This document shows positions 12,992 to 25,029 of a stretch of DNA of 64,000 nt, in pieces (position 1 is the stretch's first letter; every line of letters begins with the position of its first letter). This DNA is from Oreohelix idahoensis. Lineage: Eukaryota; Mollusca; Gastropoda; Stylommatophora; Oreohelicidae. The notes under the pieces were generated by a model. The model ran no database searches. It was given only the letters and a program-made list of their open reading frames with translations, and was not told the DNA's origin. The stretch covers positions 501,501 to 565,500 of the forward strand of contig JAMPIV010012152.1 of NCBI GenBank assembly GCA_024509875.1, given 5' to 3'. The translations under genes and the position numbers were made by a program.

Positions 12992-14586
12992 CTAGTTCAT
13001 TCTAACCCCAAAATCATCACTCTTTGTATTACAATTCTTTACACTATGGATCAATGCAACAGTTTCCTTAGGATCAGTTTCATCCTGAACATGTCGCCAA
13101 GATTTGTTTATGGAATCGGCATCATTATTCTGTCGAGGGAAGGTGTACTTGATTCGAAAAGATATATTCAATCCCTTGGGTTGTGCTGATCTTATCTTAG
13201 CACATGAAGTACGGGTGGTATGTTGTACAATAGGTTTATCAGACCTGTTATTCACTAATATTTTATTGCTCAGTAAAACATCCAGTAGCTCATCAACTCT
13301 TTTCCTCAACTTTATGATCTCAATATCCTTCAATGAAATGTCATTGATCTGTCTTTTATTGATTTCAGTAAGGTTCAAAATCTAATTTTTCTTTTCCATA
13401 AGTGATTTCTCCAGATTAGAGACTTTATTATTAGTCAAACTTTCTGTTTGAACCTGAAGGAATTTTAGTTCTTGATTTGCAAGCTTAAGTGCTGCTAAAT
13501 TTGATTCACATTCCATACATTGTAATCTTTCATTATTAATTTCACCTATTACCACCTCTGGTAATTCTAGTAATGGAACTGAAGGATGTGACAGTATTTT
13601 CTTATTACATTCACCCATGAGTTGTATCGAAGACTGATTTTTATCATGAGAGGGTATGTTTTTTTCCTGAACAATCGATTCAAGACGTATGATCTCTAAC
13701 TTCATCGCTTGAAGTTGAGATACATGAGATTGTGTTTCATGACATATCCTCGTTTCTATTTCTGTCTCTCTTATGGCTGCATTCTTTATTGCCATTTTCT
13801 TTAACCTCCTCTTATGTGCTACCAACATATGTGGCTGTAGTCGAGTCACTTGAACCGACAGACCCTGAATTTGAGCAGCCTGTGAATTAATACGCGCCGT
13901 CACCGCTTCTTTTGCTTTGAAAAACTTATCTTCAATACTCGCAATCTTATGATCCGAATCGTTAATTTTTTTTCTAGTTTATTTTTACATTCTGTAAAGT
14001 TATCATTAAGTTCTTGAATCACAGAGTTCAAAGTTTGATTATGTTTCAAGGAAGTTTCTAATAACTCCTTAGAGTTTGCCAGTTCCAACTGTAAGGATCT
14101 GAGGTTTGAATTATCAACATCGACCTGTAGATTTAATGTCCTCACTTTTTCGTTTAGATCCTTAATCAACATCTCCTTGTCGTCAAGGACCTCCGACAAC
14201 TCATCTTTTTTTACTTTCCTCATCAATATCTTCTAAAATTGTCACTCTTTCCTGCTCATTCCATGTGTTGTCCATTTGTTTATCAGGAACCTTGTTGTCA
14301 AGTATAATATTCTGTATATGCTTCAATATATAGTCATGTTTAAGATCAATGTATCGATCCACAAATATACGAAGGCCCCACTCAGCAACCCCACCAGATC
14401 CTTAGCCATTATCAAATGAGGAACGGAAAGAAACTTCATCTTTGCAAATCCATCCAAATTCCATGCCATCCGATTTAAAAAAACAGTGCACACAAATTGT
14501 TCAAGAGCAAGCCCTTGTAATCCATTAAGGCCCCTGCCTTCCTCAAATATCTCCTCCAACACGGACATCATGTCTTTCGTAGACAT
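12992..14586 (-). pseudogene. Broken coiled-coil N-terminal part of the RRM element protein
   Basis: Fragments at 14323-14586, 13900-14226, 13382-13903 and 12992-13378 follow each other in the same direction. The first starts MSTKDMMSVLEEIFEEG. The next two are charged and heptad-rich (for example LQLELANSKELLETSLKHNQ), typical of a long coiled coil. Breaks are of two kinds. Frame changes occur near 14345-14400, at the A7 run near 14210 and at the A8 run near 13970. In-frame TAG codons occur at 13382-13384 and 12992-12994. Two of the three frame changes fall in A runs, so sequencing or assembly error is possible. No CCHC knuckle and no clear capsid motif seen. A coiled coil followed by an RRM recalls the LINE-1 ORF1 layout; this is analogy, not shown homology. 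Confidence 0.65.
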
Positions 14587-14589
14587 ATT

Positions 14590-16126
14590 AAAATCTACAG
14601 TGAATTACTCACTGTCAATCAATTAATAAGTAAATTATATAAGTAATTCTCCTTTATAAGCAAATTATTTAAGAGACTCCCTCTGTAGCAAATTATTTAT
14701 CAATCCTCACCAAAGTTTCTAAAGTAGCCATATTAATTCAATAATATACTTAATCAGTCAATTATATCAATCTCAAATATTGATATACTCAGTTATATAA
14801 ACCCAATGGCCAATAAGGTACTGTGACTAGCCCCGTCACCTAATTACCCATTCATATGCTTAACATATTCATTGTACTTTAACTCCACTAGTCTATCATC
14901 TACTTATAGTGTGACCTACAAGTCAATTATAAATTAAAAGTCACTTTCATTCAATATCTTATCATATTATGCCATACTCAGGCAGAAAAAATAGTTGCTA
15001 CTTGCACCACTTATCTAGAAAAAAACACATCAGAAAATATTTCCTGTATCAAATATTTTCAAATTAATCACCTATAAGTGATATATTATTTATTATATAC
15101 TTATCTTATAATAATATTAAGGTTATTAATGAAGAACATATACAATTATTAACCAAACAATTTGACAACACGATTTTCACAAGACAAGTCGAATTACCAA
15201 CATTAAAATGATTTTACAACTAAATAAACATCACGGAAGTGACGAAGTATACTGAACTGAGGATATAGGTCAGAGCACAAAAAAATTCTACCGAAAAGTT
15301 CACAAAACATGAACCCTTACAAATGACGTCACAGTTCTATGTGTCAAAATGAAAGATAGCAAGGTCAGGGTTAACGGACATATTACGAACAGCAGACAAA
15401 AACTCAATTATAATAAAACTAAAGACAAAGATAATACAACATGCATATACAAAACTTCACAGCTAACAAATAATATTCGACTGAATTCGAAGACGAACAA
15501 AGTATGCCGCCGCCCTTAGCGGATTTTTCGTCAGTCGAAGATAGTCAAACGGTTTTCCTATCGAACGATTCTAGATTCTACGGTCTGCGAAGCGACATTG
15601 TAGACATATCTAGAATTCCCGCCATCCTCTCGCCTAGACAAACACCAATAACGTACAAGCATTTCACAAACCATGGAACATATAATAACAATATTAAATA
15701 AACATGCCTAGAAACAGCAAATGGACCACGTTTGCCTATTGGACCAACAACGGGTAAGCCTACTTATCTTTTTTTATGTACGAATAGCTTCCACGGTCAG
15801 TGCTGACATGTATCAACGGAATGACCAGATGTTGAGAACTGTACTTCAATGTTAGATCGATCTTCTTTTTCTTGATTCATTCCTCATTGACTTGATGATT
15901 CATTTTGATTTGACATTCGCTACAATTGTTACCGGCCACTACTTTACTTTCAACTTGCAGCGATGATGACGTCAGTTTGACCTTTATGACACATGCAAAA
16001 ATGGTTCATATCGTGCTCAAATCACGTGAGCGCACGATGATTATAAACAGTTCTTGGCAATGTGAATGAGAATTCGGTAACCTGGAAGAACATTTTTTTT
16101 CGTCCTCATACTGTAAGCCGCCAGAT
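14590..16126 (-). other. 5' leader of the RRM LTR element
   Basis: AT-rich sequence between the 5' LTR and the first ATG of the broken protein, on the minus strand. The candidate primer-binding site is at about 16107-16123. No gene recognised; the plus-strand open frame at 15504-15701 has no motif. Confidence 0.55.
16107..16123 (-). promoter_or_regulatory. Candidate primer-binding site
   Basis: On the minus strand TGGCGGCTTACAG starts 3 bases after the 5' LTR. It begins TGG, as complements of tRNA CCA ends do. The tRNA was not identified. Confidence 0.45.
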
Positions 16127-16940
16127 TGTTGCGGTCTATTTTCATTGAAGACCAGTTGGTTATTATTGGTTGACTGTCGTTTTGTCATATTAAATTCTTT
16201 ACAGTATTCTTGACAGTATTCTTTCAAGTTGATTAGTATCTTATTCCCTTCTAGTTGATCGTGCTTGATGGTGAATCGCGAAGGTTGGGTGAACTTCAAA
16301 TTCAACTGTAATGGACTCCACAACGCTTCTTATGTATGGGTCCATAGATACGTACATAGTTTAATAAACGAGACAATTCATCAATTGACATTTGCATAAG
16401 TAAAATACATCAGCTCCGTGCAGATATTCCAGTCTTCTTCAAATAAATCTTTTAACGTCAAAATGTCCTGTGATTTACACGCGATTTCCGTGTGTCGGTA
16501 AATCCGGTAACGAACCACTATACTTCTGGCGAATACTAATGATTCTGACAAATTATAACATAAATACCTGCAGTTCCTCATCTAAGGAAATTCATACAAA
16601 CAAATTGGAATGCTTCGCTCTTGCATCCATAATACGAGATAATTGACCCTACCGTTTATCTCCGTGAAGAAACTACTGCACAATATAATACCAACCAGGA
16701 GCTATTAACAATGCGCCTATCTCGGACGCCCTTCATGGTCTAAAGCTCCAATATAATATGTTGTCAAGCGGTGCCTTAACAACTCACTGCGTCATACTTT
16801 ATCCTAGACAATTCTATCAATTTGCGTTCATCACCGTGAACCGCGAAAACCTCTACACTTTATAGAATGCCCCTAAGTGAATGTGAAATTATAAAATGCA
16901 CACTATAGAAGTGGCTAACATCATTACTCGAGTCGCAACA
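16127..16940 (-). repeat. 5' LTR of the RRM LTR element
   Basis: 814 bp, TG...CA ends, TSD ACCTC at 16941-16945. As the 5' LTR it should carry the promoter; no specific TATA box is claimed. Confidence 0.9.
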
Positions 16941-17110
16941 ACCTCTCGTAAATATTCTGTCTCGTGATGTAAGCATCAAGCGACCTCCGCTTGCTAACTC
17001 AATTTCATCTCCATCTGAATGTTTCTGATATACCTGAGAGTGAATTCTCAGGTCATCGAGATAGATGAACGAGCGTCACGAGTGCGAAACAAGACAAATA
17101 TATAATTTTC

Positions 17111-17111
<1 letters not shown>

Positions 17112-17206
<95 letters not shown>
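17112..17206. repeat. (TA)n microsatellite
   Basis: About 95 bp of uninterrupted TA. Frames across it are artefacts. Confidence 0.97.
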
Positions 17207-18576
17207 CTTCTCTGCCATAAGATTTTTGACATACAAATACATACATATACCATGATGTCATCATCATCCACTTTCTGCTCCCTATGGATCCTGGGGCTAA
17301 CCCTGCTTTTGGTTCCTTGTGAGGAAGCCCGCATGAAGCAGTCCCCACCTCTTGCAGTGTTGATTTATGTGGCAATTTATTTTATGTCACGTGGTTGCGA
17401 GCACCTATATGCAACTGTACATCAATAAGCAATTCATTCAGATTAAATGCAAATATAAATTAGAAAATGTACAGGTTACAAATTACCCCAATAAGGTTAA
17501 TAATATATCCAGACTCTGATGCATAGGATTGCAGATAATATGGTCTGCAATATTTTCAGATGCAGACTTTCCCCGTGGCTAATATTAATTCCTACGTTAC
17601 AGCTATTTGTTTCAAAAACAGGGCAAAGTATAATGCTACTGGAAATTTCACACAAGATAATACTTATTTTGGCCCTAATCACTCCATATAAAATATTCTA
17701 TCTGCCACCTTCTGGTCTGCTCTCCATGACGAAGAAATAAAATGCATTGGGGAAACTTTACAGCGCTCTAAGTTTAAAAGTTTAAATTTTTCCCACACAA
17801 AATTTAACTTTGTGAGGTTCACTTGGGTGAAACCCATTCACAATTTAGTTCAGTTCATTTTGTAATTTTAACGCCAATCTTAAGGTAAGGAGTCTTATTT
17901 GATTAAATGTTCACCCTACCTATGACCATGAAATATTGACATGACCATATAATGTTCTGCACTTTAAAAGTTACATATACTGGAACACTTAAGTCATGTT
18001 TTTTTTCATAATTCCACAATCTTGCTAAGTGACCAAGAGGAAATCATTACGTGATATGTCTGGTGTCCAGATTATTACAATCAAGCTAGCCTTAGCAGTT
18101 GCATTTTCTGCAAGTCATTCCAGCATGTTATCTAATTCACCGTCTTCAACCAGTCTGCAAGGAAATACATACGCAGTCTAAATGTGGTTCATTTATACAT
18201 AATTGCTGATACATATAGTACCAGACTCTTGTCTTGAGTTTATCTAACAAACACTCTAGCGGTGACGGAAGCAATACTTCTATCCGTCGACACACGAAAA
18301 GCAAGAGCTTTCCCTGGTGTCAAAGTGTCGGGACCGTTTTGCCGCCCCTTTCTCAAAACTGAGTGTCGGGTTTCTGACTTGTGGTCAAAGAACTTCTAAG
18401 CAGACAAGAAGAAAATGCCGCTGTGGATGTCTCAGTTATCTCCTATCAACATTGAGATAAACAGGGGAGAGAACCTATTGGATTCAAGAATGACAAGTCA
18501 CTTACCCCGCTTATATCTACAGAAAGACGAAAAGCAGTAAAATGGGCGGGCCAAAAATCAGAAAGAAATAGGACGG

Positions 18577-18807
18577 ATGGTAGCTCCATCTAAATGCCCA
18601 CAATTTATAACCCATCTCGTCACAGGTGCTAGACACCATCATCATACGGGGCTTAAAGACGAGGGACCAACTTTGTTGACACCCCCTGACACTTCTGGGA
18701 ACGTGCTGCGCCCTACAACCGTGACCAGGGACGAGCGTGATCAGCGATCCAGTCTGCCAAGAACAAAAACATCAGAAGGAGAAGAACCGTCACTGACAGC
18801 TAAGTAA
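18577..18807 (+). CDS. Short ORF, recurrent element fragment (RHHHxTGL type)
   Basis: 76 residues, MVAPSKCPQFITHLVTGARH at the start. Residues about 19-66 (ARHHHHTGLKDEGP, then TSGNVLRP, then LPRTK) align with a minus-strand frame at 58721-58930 (ARHHHQTGLEDAGP, then SSNVSQPP, then LQRTKQGLEQY). The match survives at the protein level between two distant and otherwise unrelated sites, so it is probably coding sequence of an unidentified repeat. I do not recognise the family. Confidence 0.35.
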   Translation: MVAPSKCPQFITHLVTGARHHHHTGLKDEGPTLLTPPDTSGNVLRPTTVTRDERDQRSSLPRTKTSEGEEPSLTAK

Positions 18808-19440
18808 CACATAAAAGCTGCCAAGTAAACTCCTCTACATAATACCATTACATCACACAGTGATGATAATTTTCTGATAAATTATTATTTATTTTTTAAT
18901 ACCTTGTTAAAACCTAAGTGATTTTTAAATTTATTCTGTGTAAATATACAAATTTAACGTCGATTTAATCATGGATTTTGGTACAGGCATCATTGCCTAT
19001 TACTTGCCTATTTAGGTGTGATTATCTGCAGATAAGAGAAGATAAGGGTAAATAAGATAGGATAAAAAATACATTATTCTTAAGAGATGTGCTATGGGTC
19101 TTTGTGTGTACAGACCTATGATTTCCTACCTATTGTTGCTCTTTGAGGCCATATGTATTATTGCTCGGAGGATCCATATATATATCAGTAGCACTGCGAT
19201 GTTTTCAGGCTACAGGAGGAGAGAGCGCTGACGATTCCATATATTACTATTGGAGGAATCCAAGAACATATATAGTAGCACTGCGGTGTTTGCAAGCTAC
19301 AGGAAGAGATAGCGCTAATGATTACATATATTATTTGAAAAGGATCCATGAACAGATATTAAAGTTATTGAAGAGATTATAAGGCCATGATTTGTGCAGG
19401 CCAGATTACTTGTAGACTGCAGAGCAGACATTCTTTTGAG

Positions 19441-19605
19441 TATATATAGATTTAAGCCTGTGTGGCGTTTTGTAACTGCAGTATCAGCAGTCGTTCTGGT
19501 GGAACATTAGAACTGCGAGTATATATAGATTTAAGCCTGTGTGGCGTTTTTGGTAACTGCAGTGTCAGCAGTCGTTCTGGTGGATTTACTGATGTAACAT
19601 TAGAA
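19441..19605 (+). repeat. Two-copy tandem duplication
   Basis: The block with AAGCCTGTGTGGCGTTTT, AACTGCAGT, CAGCAGTCGTTCTGGTGGA and ACATTAGAACTGCGA occurs twice, about 80 bp apart. A related but weaker pair built around AGTAGCACTGCG lies at 19180-19300. Confidence 0.7.
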
Positions 19606-20289
19606 CTGCGATGTAAACAGGGTTTACATCGTACTGAACAACTGTGACATTTTGCGCAATTGATTATTATTGGATTTTGTATGCTGTTGTACCTGTGTAG
19701 TGTATCGTACCGGATTGATGTTGCTGTGTGAATAAATTATGTGCTGTCAATTGGAAATGAACACCAGTCTGATTCGTTGATCTATGCTTGACAGTACAGG
19801 GTGAGTGACTGTACCCTCCATACCACTCACTACAGACTTTATACACAGTAACCGTTCAGTCCTAACCTATTTATAATCTGCCCTGTGTGGGCGCATGTAT
19901 TGTACTTCATTAACACCAACACATACTTCATCATATACTTTAACAATCATCATTAACACCTTGTACTTTATCAGCATCAAATGTAGAATTCATCACGAAG
20001 GACACCTTACAAAGGCATCTGGGGTGAGAATGCTGAAGTCGGAATGGATGAGTTTTGCCGCCTTTAGATTGGATTTATGGCAACGTTAGTATCAAACTAT
20101 AGTAGGGACGTTCTTAAAGCATTTGGCACACAGGGCGGATCCTACTTTTGGCACACGCTCCCCATAAAGAAAAAGACTTGCAAGTATATTTTCAATAGTA
20201 AATACTATCATAATAGTGTCCGATGGCACTCCTCTCCTGGCTGTCACCCAGGGCGTACCGCTCGAAACCCCCCCCCCCCCTAGTACGCC

Positions 20290-20440
20290 ACTGACATGCA
20301 GAAATGTCACGGGTTGCCTCCCCTTTGCTCTGCAGTGATATACCAGCAATGGCCAAAACCTAGAGTATCTAATGTGGGTCTTCAAAGGTATCTATCTTCA
20401 CACAAGATTACTCTTGGCACAGATACAGCTAGAATATTCA
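20290..20440 (+). repeat. Diverged repeat, second copy of 7590-7760
   Basis: Contains GGGTTGCCTCCCCTTTGCTC and CAAGATTACTCTTGGCACAG, matching the first copy in order and orientation. Confidence 0.4.
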
Positions 20441-21368
20441 GAAGTCAAGAGCAATGCTGAATGTATCTTAACACAGTTAACTTATTATCTGCCCGACAAC
20501 TTTTGTGAAGAGATATATTGTATGATTTAACTCGTTCAAGCCCCCAATTGATTTAATTCAGTGAAATCTTAATTTAGTAGCTCTGTTTAAGTGTATTTAA
20601 GGTGATTGAGACATAAGGGTGCAGTACACTCAAAAGGATTAAATCAATTATAAATTTGTATATATACAAATAACAAACTTAAAAATTAATTACATTTAAC
20701 AGTGTAAAATGAATAATTGTTTTTTTAAAAAAGGTAATCATCACAAGGTGATATTATGGATATTGAGTGAATTGTCTGAAGATTTATTTCAATCAATCAA
20801 GCAATTTCTTTTACCTCCGCGAGGAGAATACCCCTTCAATAAACACATGCCAAGTCTTCCTGTCCTGTGCCATCCGCTCAAGTTCTTTCAATGTTTTCCT
20901 CATCATTTTCACCTCTGTATCCAGCTTTCTTCTCCATGTGTTTTTTGGTCTACTTCTGCCTCTCTTTCCCTGTGGATTCCAGAACAAGTACTGCCTTGTA
21001 ATGCTATCAACATGTCTCCTCAATGTGTGTCCTATCCATCGTCAGCGTCTTCTTCTCAACTTTTGTTCCACTGGCACTTGTCTGATTCGTGCAATCAATT
21101 CCACATTTGTGACTTTGTCATACCATTTCAGTCCTTCTAATATACGCAAGCACCCGTTTATCAAAGTATGAAGAATTTTGGTTGTAGTTTTTGTTGCTCT
21201 CCATGTCTCAGAGCCATGCAATAGGACTGACTTGACTTTTGAGTTAAAGATTCATATTTTCCTGTTGGACTTGATTTCTCTTGTTCTCCATATGTTTCCC
21301 AATGCAATGAAAGCTCCTCTTGCTTTTTGTATTCTTATTTTGATATCATTGTACCTCCAACTCTGTCT

Positions 21369-23043
21369 ATATGAACTAGAGGTGGGCAAATTGACACACT
21401 CTACTGTTTCGAAACAGTTAGCGCAGTGATTTAAACTGTTTCGAAACAGTGAGTCGACACAACGACACAATTGCCCGTATCGGGGAGAAAGAAGTCTCTT
21501 ATAGACAGTACCGGCGCGGGTATACATGAACTGTGTGAGACACTTTCCTCTGTTTTTACTGTCGTGTGTGAAAATCTATGGCGTTTCGTGTGACCACAAT
21601 TCAATATTTTTACACAAGTCTTCATTATGATGTAATAAAACGTAGATATGATGATAGCTGCAGTATATGGGAAAATAATAAAAAACAACAATAATAATAA
21701 CAGTAATAATAACACATGATATCAAACTAGAGTAAGCTAGATTTGGTAGACAATGATTCAAATCCACACCGAGTACACATATCAGCAGAGCTAATAAAGT
21801 GTATATTACATTTATACGAACACACTGACACTTTCAACTTTAACATAGCGCCTAAAACATTGACAACTGCAACACTGACACAATTTCCAGTGTCTATAAC
21901 TTCTCAGCAAAAATTGTTTGTAAAATCAAGTCATCATAATACATCACTGAAAAATATGACATGTTTGATATTCCATACTAATGTTCCGAACGGTTGATTC
22001 AAATTTTACATAGGCTCAGACAGTGTGTCGCTGCAAAACAGCGAGGCAGACGAAACAAACAAGCAAGCAGGAAGTGTCGAATCGCTCGCTGTTTCGAAGC
22101 ATTGTGTCGACACATACCGTCATACACACAGTAGCCATCTCTAGTGCCTAGTCATACTTGAAGTTGAAGTTGTTTAATTACAGAACACACGTTACTATTT
22201 TACTTTGTTGTCTTTGATTTTACAAAATAATCCCAAACAGGGCTTCTCCCCGCCATAAATGAAGATAAATGAGGTTGAACACAAGTTTTAAACACTATTT
22301 TATGTATAAACAAAACACGTTTTCTTACGAGAGCGCCTGAAGTCAGGAATCAAGAGTACCGTAGCATGCGTATAATGAGCGCTTGGGTGAAATAGAACTA
22401 TGGAACTGTTTCGAAACAGCAGACCACAAGTAAATTAACTGAAACAATGAGACATGAGTCGTGACACCCTAGTATGCAGATTTACTTATTCTCGTTAGTA
22501 CAAATCTATGGTATTTCGTGTGACCACTGTTAAGAATTTTACACAGTCGTTTTCATTATGATGATATGCAAGGGGAACATGCTGACAGCTGCAGTAAAAG
22601 TGAAAAAAATTATAATAATAACAGTAATAATGACACATTATATAAAACTAGAATAGGTACAGTCAGCGACAATGATTCAACTCAAACCGAGCAGACACCT
22701 AATAGTAGTAAGCCTCTTTCAGTCCTGAGGAATAATTTAAAAAAAAATTATGACTTGTTTGATTTTCCATACTATCTATGAACGCCATATGTAGCGCACG
22801 CTTGACACATGAGACAATGATACAGTGTGCCTTTTGCAAAACAGCGAAGCAGACGGGAACTGAAGCTGCTGTTCGAAGCAGGCTATGTGTCGAATCTGCG
22901 TGAGACAATGTGTCTCTGCAAAACAGACAGGACGTGACACTGTATCGACACCGCAAAAATCTGCGCATCGAATCGTTCGGGTACGACGCAGTTTCGACAC
23001 ATTGTTTCGACACATAAACACAGTAGCCATCTCTAATATGAAC
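21369..23043. mobile_element. Composite hAT MITE-like insertion with 8 bp TSD
   Basis: The element (21377-23035) starts TAGAGGTGGGC and ends GCCATCTCTA, imperfect inverted termini of hAT style. It is flanked by a perfect 8 bp duplication, ATATGAAC (21369-21376 and 23036-23043), which is the hAT TSD length. It contains two diverged copies of one unit. Copy 1 runs from 21377 to an internal GTAGCCATCTCTA end at 22143. Copy 2 occupies about 22395-23035. Shared blocks include TTTCGTGTGACCAC, AATAATAACAGTAATAATNACACAT and GACAATGATTCAA. No transposase is encoded, so it is non-autonomous. It splits the LINE. Confidence 0.85.
21407..22415. promoter_or_regulatory. Repeated palindrome CTGTTTCGAAACAG
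   Basis: The perfect 14 bp palindrome CTGTTTCGAAACAG occurs at about 21405, 21437 and 22398, near the left ends of both hAT copies. Half-sites (GCTGTTTCGAAGC, AGTTTCGACAC, TTGTTTCGACAC) lie near the right ends at 22085-22115 and 22985-23012. This placement fits subterminal transposase-binding sites (inference). Confidence 0.6.
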
Positions 23044-23379
23044 TGCCAGGATATGTGTCCGATTCTACATCCTGTAGGGGTGTTTCTTCAAGTTCAATCC
23101 TGTTATCATTTCTTGCATTTATTCTCAAAATCTGTGTCTTTTCCCGGTGTATTTTCAGGACCACTTGTTGTGTCCTCTCATTGATAATTTTCATTTTCTG
23201 TTGCATCTGATTATGGTTATGGGACAGAAGAGCCAAGTCATCTCCAGATCCAGATCATCAAGCTGTTTATTCAGATTCTACTGGATTCCATTTCTGTTGT
23301 GTGATGTCGATGTTTTCATAACCCAATCTTTTGCTAGTAAGAAATGGAGACAAGAGGCATCCATATCTTACTCCCCTTC

Positions 23380-23694
23380 AGGGACCAAAGACGCAGCAAA
23401 CGAGATGAATGCAGTCAGCGACTCATAGCTTGACTGCTTGCGTCAGGGTTAGCGAACCAGAGCTGACCTAGACCCTACTCCACCTCCACGTGGTGGTCTT
23501 GGAAATAGGCTGCATCACTGCATTCTGGCTGAGAGAGTAGAGATCGAAGAGGGAAGGCAAACCCGGTCCCAAAAAATGTTGTGCTGAAGTCGGATGTGTC
23601 GGCCGAAAGGCACAAATATCGCAGCTCCGCTGTAAACGGACACAACGCAACCAACGTACTTTTCAGGACGAACGAGTAAGAAGAAGAAAAAGAA
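23380..23694 (+). repeat. SINE with AAG-rich tail, copy 1
   Basis: Flanked by the 10 bp duplication ACTCCCCTTC (23370-23379 and 23695-23704). The body (TGACTGCTTGCGTCA, CCACGTGGTGGTC, GCAAACCCGGTCC, GTCGGATGTGTCGGCCGAAA) is shared with 57265-57525 in the same orientation. It ends in an AAGAAGAAGAAAAAGAA tail. No clear polymerase III boxes were recognised, so the SINE label rests on tail, size and TSD. It is inserted in the LINE. Confidence 0.82.
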
Positions 23695-24468
23695 ACTCCC
23701 CTTCTAATTCTAAACGGTTCTGTAAGTTGTCGTTCATGAAGAATTCTGCGTGTCATTTCTTCATAGGTCTTCCTTATTAAGTTAATGATCTTCATGGGAA
23801 CTCCATAATGCCTCATCAATTTCCAAAGTGATTCTCTGTCTACACTGTCAAATGCCTATTCATAGTCCACGAATCCGATGTATAGCGGTGAATTCAATTC
23901 CAGACTTTGTTAATCTATTATTCTCAATGTGACTATCTGGTCTGTACAGGATCTGTTATGTCGAAAACCTGATTGTTCATCTCTCATTTGCTTGTTTAAG
24001 GACTCTTTTATTCTCTCAAGGATGATTTTGTTTAATACTTTTCCTGGCACGGATATTAACATCATTCCTCAATAATTTATGCACTCTTGTAAATTTCCCT
24101 TCTTAGGCAACTTGACAAGATAACCTTCCTTCCATTCTGCTGGTATTTCCTCTCTCTCCCAGACTTTGCCAAGTAGTTTGTATAATATCTGTGTCGAGGA
24201 ATCAATATCTGTTTTGATGACCTCTGCTGGAATTCCATCTGGACCAGCTACTTTTCCATCTTTCAGAAGCTTTATGGCTTTCTTTGTTTCTTCTCTACTT
24301 GGTCGTTCACAGCTGCTTTGTAGCTCCTCTTCTGCTGACTGGATGTCTAGTAGATTATTTGAAGTTGGTCTATTGAGAATTTCCTAAAAATGTTTTGTCC
24401 AGCTCTTCATTTGTTCTAGTATATTACTAAGCAATTTTCCATTCTTATCTTTTGAGGCAACTTGCTAG

Positions 24469-24474
24469 CTTATA
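24469..24474. repeat. Left target-site duplication of the palindromic element
   Basis: CTTATA, repeated at 56382-56387. Both copies lie in LINE coding sequence, which continues from one side to the other. Confidence 0.9.
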
Positions 24475-24489
24475 AGTAGTATGTAATGT

Positions 24490-24660
24490 GCAAAACGGGT
24501 ATAATTGTGGTGGCGCGTTGTGGTGGCGCGTGACTTTTATATAAGGAAATACGCCGATCGGTTCTGGTGGCGCGTGACTTTTTATATAAGGAAATACTCC
24601 GTATTGTGGTGGCGCATTGTGGTGGCGCGGGACTTTTTATATAGCAATATATATTAGTTC
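24490..24660 (+). repeat. Subterminal direct repeats, left arm
   Basis: Three to four diverged units containing GTGGTGGCGCGTGACTTT and TATATAAGGAAATAC. The mirror set is at 56235-56375. Such subterminal arrays are typical transposase-binding regions; no protein is assigned. Confidence 0.75.
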
Positions 24661-24910
24661 GATAATGGCGGGCGTGTAGTGTGTTTGTTTACAACATGTG
24701 TTACAACATTTAGATAACATATTTATACGTACTTTACAAACAAGTAGACAATATTTTACAAACATTTAGTTATACAATATATATACATATACATATAAAA
24801 GAAAAAACACTAAAGACATTTTATACATTTATTGACAAAGAGGCGTTAGCGGTCGGGGTGATGGTCTATGGTTGATGTAGGATATTAGTTCGATAATGGC
24901 GGGCGTGTGT
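24655..24910 (+). promoter_or_regulatory. Repeated TTCGATAATGGCGGGCGTG motifs
   Basis: Copies at about 24658 and 24890, and a variant (ATCAATAATGGCGGGCGTG) at about 28536. In the right arm the reverse complements are at about 44328, 46548, 46974 and 56222. The ATGGCGG core resembles YY1/E2F-type sites, and each copy precedes a TA-rich stretch. Regulatory use is inference. Confidence 0.45.
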
Positions 24911-25029
24911 AGGTAGTGTTGTGTTGTGTTGTGGTGTGTTGTATTGTATTGTGTTATGTGTTGTTTATTTATACAACAGTTATACGTACATATTACAATA
25001 TATATTTTACAAACAGTTATAGCATGGAG

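Larger units (their letters stand above)
17210..20700. other. Unassigned, repeat-derived
   Basis: No convincing gene in about 3.5 kb. It includes a small open frame at 18577-18807 that has a diverged relative at 58721-58930, a duplicated segment at 19441-19600, and a C10 tract near 20271 next to a repeat shared with 7590-7760. The stretch 19080-19800 ends with GTGAATAAATTATG and could be part of an LTR, but no partner or TSD was found. Confidence 0.4.
20700..24468 (-). mobile_element. Non-LTR retrotransposon (LINE), 3' section, interrupted
   Basis: Minus-strand LINE remnant encoding an endonuclease-reverse-transcriptase protein. From right to left: the RT segment at about 23700-24460 (AGPDGIPAEV, LVKLPKKGNLQ, QSGFRHNRSCTDQI), a mutated catalytic box read as SGDDLALLS near 23245, and the C-terminal tail at 20811-21023 (TRQYLFWNPQGKRGRSRP, then KNTWRRKLDTE, ending SSRR and a TAA stop). 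In-frame stops and shifts show it is dead. It is interrupted by a hAT pair (21377-23035) and a SINE (23380-23694). Its 5' continuation is at 56388-56775, beyond the palindromic element. The region 20700-20810 is 3' UTR. Confidence 0.88.

Noticed and set aside
19080..19800. Another LTR
   Set aside because: AATAAA near the end is suggestive, but no partner, clear TG...CA ends or TSD was found.
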